Below, piece after piece: positions 50,501 through 53,536 of a DNA stretch of 53,536 nucleotides; the stretch's first letter is position 1, and the number at the start of each line of letters is the position of its first letter. Source of the DNA: Fibrobacter sp. Lineage in GTDB: Bacteria > Fibrobacterota > Fibrobacteria > Fibrobacterales > Fibrobacteraceae. The notes beneath the pieces were generated by a model, which was not told the DNA's origin, ran no database searches, and was given only the letters and a program-made list of their open reading frames with translations. The DNA is taken from NCBI GenBank assembly GCA_017530965.1, contig JAFXLS010000075.1, forward strand, positions 1-53,536, in the 5' to 3' direction. A program made the position numbers and the translations under genes.

Positions 50501-51631
50501 GGAAGACAGCGCTATAATAATGAACGTTATGTGCTTTTAGGGGAACCGGTGATTCGTATGCCCAGCAGCGATTGGAAAATTACGCTGGATGAAACCTTGG
50601 ATTCCATAAAAGCCCTTGACCATATGAAATTGTCCGGCACCGTGGAAGGCATGAACGACGGATTCGTAGACCTGGTATTGCGCGAAGGCCGTACGAACAA
50701 GAAGATGGATCTCCAGGTGAACGAAGATTCCCTTGACGTATTCTATGATGGCGGCCTGATTTATTCAGAGAAGATTCCTGTCAAGGGTGGTAAGTTCACT
50801 ACAGACTTCGTGACCCCCCGCAAGATATCTATTGGGGATACGTCCGCGGAATTTAGCGCCTGGGCCTATTCTTCTAGCGAAGCTTCTGTGGGTCGTACGT
50901 GGCTTAGAAACCTGGTCATCAGCGGTATTTCGGATTATGCGGATTCGCTGAATGATACGTTGCCTCCGTCGATTCAAGTGCAGTCCTGTTATGGTGGTGG
51001 AATTGCGACTAATTTTTCCGATGGTGAAACGGTCAAGTTGCAATCTCCCGCATGCCTGCAGGTGATTGTGGAAGATTCTACGGCCCTCGACTATAGGGAA
51101 CAGGCCGATGAAGGTATTTCCTTTGAAGTCGTGGGCGTCCAGGATCCGTTCCACCCCTGGCCTTATCTGGAACAGACTTCGAAGCGTGCGAAGTTGCGCA
51201 TGAACTTTAGCTCTGAACAGTATCCTGCCGGCAAATACGTGTTCAAGGTGTTTGCAAAGGATGTCTTGGACAACGAGTCTACCAAGACCTTGAATCTTGA
51301 AATTACGGATGATATGGAGGCTGGCCTTGCCGACGTATTCAATGCGCCGAACCCCATGGGTAAAAAGGGAACGACCTTCTATTTCAAGAACTTGACTCCC
51401 GATGACAGAAGCTCCAAGGTGGATATCTTTATCTATAACCAGAACGGTAAACTGGTCCGGGTGCTGAAGGATGCCGTTTCGGGAGTGACTCATTGGAATG
51501 GTCATGATAATCACGGGCGTCTGCTTGCTAACGGTTTGTACCACTATGTGGTTCGCAGTACCGTGGCTGCTAACGAGAATTTCGGAAAGAAGACTTGGAC
51601 TAAAAAACAGAAACTATTGATTTCGAGGTAA
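47525..51631 (+). CDS. PorU-like C25-family protease (type IX secretion sortase-like)
   Basis: A 1368-residue secreted protein. Signal peptide: residues 1-20. A long beta-rich N-terminal region (about 25-640) precedes a gingipain-type (C25) caspase-like domain (about 655-1020). Catalytic residues are in place: His884 in TTYFGHGSKTDW and Cys918 in LGSFSCTVGRFDE; YVLLVGAGNFDYRG marks the N-terminal subdomain. The C-terminus (about 1280-1368) is a FlgD-Ig-like/T9SS-type domain (NAPNPMGKKGTTFYF, IYNQNGKLVRVL, WNGHDNHGRLLANGLYHY). In Bacteroidota PorU is the sortase that removes the CTD and attaches cargo to lipopolysaccharide. The start is GTG with no Shine-Dalgarno; TATTTT (47513-47518) ends 6 nt upstream. 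The next gene follows after 2 nt. Confidence 0.82.
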   Translation: MKPKVLITLFVALGAVCSFARVVEDSKSRFVLDDVVVESSVHSCLDEKDRGGVFLPENAAYLDGNSVPFRYYRVALPNNQKPNVSLTDSKVVPLGKSLCKGGPGGAKDSLRILPLDVSVPYMRDGLWMTDIRVPLYIKSGSSVSLREKFRLKVQFNGSKNGVNPGKRVLSKVVNPVAASRFGTSRAKSFRALRKEADGISDVSFLARFQVGDKGDKSMSSFSEDGLYAVPFSEIRTSLLQWQRQDSLDGIPVDKICLYGASPDTLADMGPGASERNPNQIFEIPIEVRDHTPGGSSPDGIFNEGDSLIFVGYGNAFWKRCDREDPFFINGKMDYFHSYSPYSFYQKFLFGYKKSGKGLRLSQSVPTPSASGKNVTWMRYARAEKDALLRDTYFGKALDWERATGKEWFWKWHSRMETTRISFSAEEVKETVNMPGMVPGGKQYVAVSFFPHRSVWASSAVDLNDQPDNLTLSQESYATRMDSIMFAMEVNGNRIERSETTLIPGGNFRIDNPGFIEKNNQYVLELLPNDRQFDRFDGFTIAYQWNPVVDSAEWLLPGGSVSGIINVPVPSKTKVMKFSNMRPVGFLNASGAVAKDSIAAGEDVRYLAVREKVYRSGLTVEGLPAYGSGVLSDLSRPNSKLEYLIISPNEFIESAKVLAEFRNDGSAVGTFPTSVVALEDIYNRYTAGRVSPVAVRNYIAYVYSVCPNFKYVLLVGAGNFDYRGFDSKLATSYFPPFEKEDGVYEDFFGVLDSGEVVQYGEYDLDVAVGRLPIASVTEFADYIEKAKDYEKKGVMDYSDWRATMLHTADDAKNSGVEDKTKHTWYQETLVQAIDKMAEVKGERWNFKKIYLLDYAEDAAGQKKDAAEDFINVLNQGALFTTYFGHGSKTDWASEGLLKPSYLAKLSNRGRYTILGSFSCTVGRFDEGNARSLSEEFLLAPRAGSIVSVGASRETFADYNSNFGTDLLLNALMENGETIGMAMLKTKRSASMTYGRQRYNNERYVLLGEPVIRMPSSDWKITLDETLDSIKALDHMKLSGTVEGMNDGFVDLVLREGRTNKKMDLQVNEDSLDVFYDGGLIYSEKIPVKGGKFTTDFVTPRKISIGDTSAEFSAWAYSSSEASVGRTWLRNLVISGISDYADSLNDTLPPSIQVQSCYGGGIATNFSDGETVKLQSPACLQVIVEDSTALDYREQADEGISFEVVGVQDPFHPWPYLEQTSKRAKLRMNFSSEQYPAGKYVFKVFAKDVLDNESTKTLNLEITDDMEAGLADVFNAPNPMGKKGTTFYFKNLTPDDRSSKVDIFIYNQNGKLVRVLKDAVSGVTHWNGHDNHGRLLANGLYHYVVRSTVAANENFGKKTWTKKQKLLISR

Positions 51632-51633
51632 TT

Positions 51634-52503
51634 ATGGATTTAAGGGAAAAACCGGGAAAGGTACAGAAATTTTTGGAATTGATGCTGCGTTTCCGGTTGA
51701 TAACGCTGGTGGTGATGGTTGTTGCGTCCGTGACGATGCTTGCAAAGTCTTGGGACGAAATGGTTGCATTCCCGATTGCCGCTTCGGAAAGATTTGGCAT
51801 GTGGTTTTTCGGTATCGAAAATTTGCAGGGCCTTTGGAGTTCTTCGCAGCATTTGATTGTCGCTAGCGTGGCCTGCATTGTGATGCTGTTTGTTTTTGGA
51901 GGGCTTCGCGCTGGGTTCGCGTCCGTTGTGGCTCCGCTCCTTTTCTTTGTGGCTCTCTATGTGTTGGGCGGTGGCGAAGACATGGCCATTCCCATGTATG
52001 GCGTGTTGGCGGTGATTTCGCTGGTGCTGTTCCTTTTTGTGAAGATGTCTCTGGCATGCATGTTGTTCCCCTTTGCGCTCTTGTGGATTTTCTTGGGAGT
52101 GTTGCTGAACTTGCTTCCGAGTACTCCTGATGTTCCGAAGGATCTTGTTTGGGGCGTGTCCTCGGCTTTCGGCTTTGCTGTTTCTATGGCTTATGCCCTA
52201 GTGGCTGGGAAACATCTCGGTGCCGGAGTTCCTCAAGCGGGCGCTCTCGTGAAGTCTGCAAAACAGCTGCTTGTGCCCGTGCTTGTGGGCGCCTTGCTGC
52301 TGGATGTTACGGTTTCTGTGGATATGCCCGGTGGCATTTATTGGCCCTTGTCGGTTGCTTGGTTCGTGGCCGTTGCAGCTTGGTTCTACGTGTTCCTTTT
52401 CCCCATGTCCAGCTTTGGCCCGTGGGAACGCTTGCGCTCCGGTAGCCGCCGCGTTGAAATGAAGGACAAGAAGAAAAAGGCTTCAGCTAAAAAGAAGAAG
52501 TAA
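51634..52503 (+). CDS. Multi-pass membrane protein, unknown function
   Basis: The 289-residue protein has about eight predicted membrane helices (for example ITLVVMVVASVTML, LIVASVACIVMLFVFGGL, LLWIFLGVLLNLLP, YWPLSVAWFVAVAAWFYVFLF) and a very basic cytoplasmic tail (MKDKKKKASAKKKK). I recognise no family. It begins 2 nt after the PorU-like gene with GAGG upstream, so the two are co-transcribed. In Bacteroidota, porU is followed by porV, an outer-membrane barrel; this protein is instead an inner-membrane type. Confidence 0.75.
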   Translation: MDLREKPGKVQKFLELMLRFRLITLVVMVVASVTMLAKSWDEMVAFPIAASERFGMWFFGIENLQGLWSSSQHLIVASVACIVMLFVFGGLRAGFASVVAPLLFFVALYVLGGGEDMAIPMYGVLAVISLVLFLFVKMSLACMLFPFALLWIFLGVLLNLLPSTPDVPKDLVWGVSSAFGFAVSMAYALVAGKHLGAGVPQAGALVKSAKQLLVPVLVGALLLDVTVSVDMPGGIYWPLSVAWFVAVAAWFYVFLFPMSSFGPWERLRSGSRRVEMKDKKKKASAKKKK

Positions 52504-52553
52504 ACATTAAAGCTCGCGAACAATAACTGCGCAACAAATGAAAATAAAAGAGA

Positions 52554-52579
52554 CTCGTCATTCGACGAGCCTTAATTGT
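52554..52579. terminator. Bidirectional intrinsic terminator (metK / membrane protein)
   Basis: CTCGTC-attc-GACGAG is flanked by TTAATTGTTTTG on the plus strand and CTTTTATTTTC on the minus strand. Confidence 0.65.
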
Positions 52580-52606
52580 TTTGTCTTGAGAAAACGCTTC
52601 TGTGAG

Positions 52607-52695
52607 CCACAAGCGACTCATCTTAATGAGTCGTGGTACGACCTTTGGCCACTTAGCACTTTAGTGCTTATGTGGACATGGCCACCTTTAGGTGG
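52607..52695. other. Cluster of three short hairpins with (C/T)TTA loops
   Basis: Three successive perfect stems: CGACTCAT-ctta-ATGAGTCG (52614-52633), AGCAC-ttta-GTGCT (52655-52668) and CCACC-ttta-GGTGG (52682-52695). It lies between metK and the convergent membrane protein gene. See the finding on this region. Confidence 0.6.
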
Positions 52696-52706
52696 GAGCG
52701 AGTTGC

Positions 52707-53536
52707 TTAGATTTTTGCGAGTTTCTTCAAAGCCGCTGCTTTATCAGTCTTTTCCCAGGTGAAGCGGGCGCCCGTGCGGCCGAAGTGGCCAAGTGCTGCG
52801 GTAGCCTGGTAGCCCGGCTTCTTCAGGTCGAGCATCTTCACGATGCCTGCCGGAGAGAGGTCGAAGGTCTTGGTGACAAAGGCTTCGATTTCGCGGTCGC
52901 TGATCTTACCCGTGCCGAAGGTGTTCACGAGAACGGACACCGGCTTGGAGTAACCGATAGCGTAGGCGAGCTGGACTTCGCAACGGTAGGCGAGGCCTGC
53001 AGCCACAATGTTCTTTGCCACATAGCGAGCGGCATAAGCGGCGCTACGGTCGACCTTGGACGGGTCCTTGCCGCTGAATGCGCCACCACCGTGACGACCC
53101 ATGCCACCGTAGGTGTCGACGATAATCTTACGACCAGTGAGGCCGCAGTCACCGTGCGGACCACCGACTACGAACTTGCCGGTGGGGTTCACGAGGTAAC
53201 GGGTCTTCTTGTCGAGGAGCTTGGCCGGAATTACCTTCTTGATGAGTTTTTCGATGATTTCCTTTTCGATGGTGGCATGCTTGAGTTCCTTGCCGTTCAC
53301 GAATTCGTCGTGCTGGGTAGAAATCACGACCGTGTCCACGCGGACCGGCTTGTCGTTTTCATCATATTCAACAGTCACCTGGGACTTGGCGTCCGGGCGG
53401 AGCCACTTGATCTTGCCCTTTTCGCGGAGGTTCTGGATTTCTTCCATGAGCTTGTGGGCGAGGCTGATCGGGAGCGGCATCAATTCCTTGGTTTCGTTCA
53501 CGGCGTAACCGAACATCATGCCCTGGTCACCGGCAC
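52707..53536 (-). CDS. metK: S-adenosylmethionine synthetase, C-terminal part
   Basis: MetK makes S-adenosylmethionine from ATP and methionine. The gene runs off the right edge; its first codons lie beyond base 53536. The visible part opens at [12 protein letters not shown], the signature that follows the first domain, and includes the [21 protein letters not shown] (glycine-rich P-loop-like) and [19 protein letters not shown] segments, then the C-terminal domain ending AALKKLAKI. About 275 of ~390 residues are present. Its terminator is at 52554-52579; the 5' region, where a SAM-responsive element might lie, is outside the window. Confidence 0.97.
   Translation of the reverse strand, partial: AGDQGMMFGYAVNETKELMPLPISLAHKLMEEIQNLREKGKIKWLRPDAKSQVTVEYDENDKPVRVDTVVISTQHDEFVNGKELKHATIEKEIIEKLIKKVIPAKLLDKKTRYLVNPTGKFVVGGPHGDCGLTGRKIIVDTYGGMGRHGGGAFSGKDPSKVDRSAAYAARYVAKNIVAAGLAYRCEVQLAYAIGYSKPVSVLVNTFGTGKISDREIEAFVTKTFDLSPAGIVKMLDLKKPGYQATAALGHFGRTGARFTWEKTDKAAALKKLAKI

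Noticed and set aside
1..53536. CRISPR arrays, prophage genes, insertion sequences or toxin-antitoxin pairs
   Set aside because: I saw no regularly spaced repeats of the right size, no transposase, integrase or phage structural motifs, and no typical two-gene toxin module.

Overview
The window looks like a chromosomal segment of a Fibrobacter species (phylum Fibrobacterota), close to F. succinogenes in type. The clearest marker is a lipoprotein at 40861-41484 that carries the 'Fibrobacter succinogenes major paralogous' (FISUMP) domain. A menaquinone gene of the futalosine route (mqnE), a type IX-like C25 protease, large OmpA/thrombospondin-3 envelope proteins and many lipoproteins fit a Gram-negative, FCB-group bacterium. 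Nearly all of the sequence is coding. I see one tRNA, no rRNA, no CRISPR array, no prophage and no insertion sequence. The species assignment is inference; the domain evidence is read from the translations.

Layout. 1-7.8 kb: 3' end of htpG, an Omp85-type barrel protein, ettA, mqnE, a LytM (M23) peptidase, tRNA-Ala(GGC) and a cyclophilin. 8-11.8 kb: an apparent operon pyrR-pyrB-pyrC' (a dihydroorotase-like protein without its metal ligands) followed 2 nt later by a membrane-anchored PilZ protein. 11.8-17.7 kb: a type IV pilus alignment/secretin operon, pilM-pilN-pilO-(AMIN/coil/SH3/PilP fusion)-pilQ, with a near-consensus promoter. 17.8-25.3 kb: greA-holA, argJ, an iron-type alcohol dehydrogenase with an SDR epimerase, and a short UvrA paralogue that carries a dispersed repeat inside its reading frame. 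25.3-33.4 kb: envelope proteins (small barrel, YihY/BrkB, porin-like, two OmpA-domain proteins), cvfB and radC. 33.5-38.7 kb: two paralogous 7TM-GGDEF proteins flanking a small orphan gene, thyA and folA. 38.7-41.5 kb: MgtC/DUF4010 transporter, thiD, FISUMP lipoprotein. 41.6-47.5 kb: typA, a receiver-like protein, a lamin-tail lipoprotein, a GGQ release-factor-like protein and two secreted orphans. 47.5-53.5 kb: a 1368-residue PorU-like C25 protease, a multi-pass membrane protein, and the 3' part of metK running off the window.

How the genes fit together. Two transcription units join pyrimidine metabolism to cyclic-di-GMP: pyrR-pyrB-pyrC'-pilZ and thyA-folA-GGDEF. The first lies directly upstream of the type IV pilus operon. 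This suggests a route from nucleotide state to surface behaviour, but that is inference from gene order only.

Beyond the genes, the window holds two families of short dispersed hairpin repeats. One has conserved flanks and a central stem whose two arms change together. The other is built from inverted arrays of an AATGTGN-like heptad at gene 3' ends. Several genes lack a Shine-Dalgarno sequence and instead have a TATATT/TATTTT-like box 6-9 nt before the start codon, as expected for leaderless transcripts.
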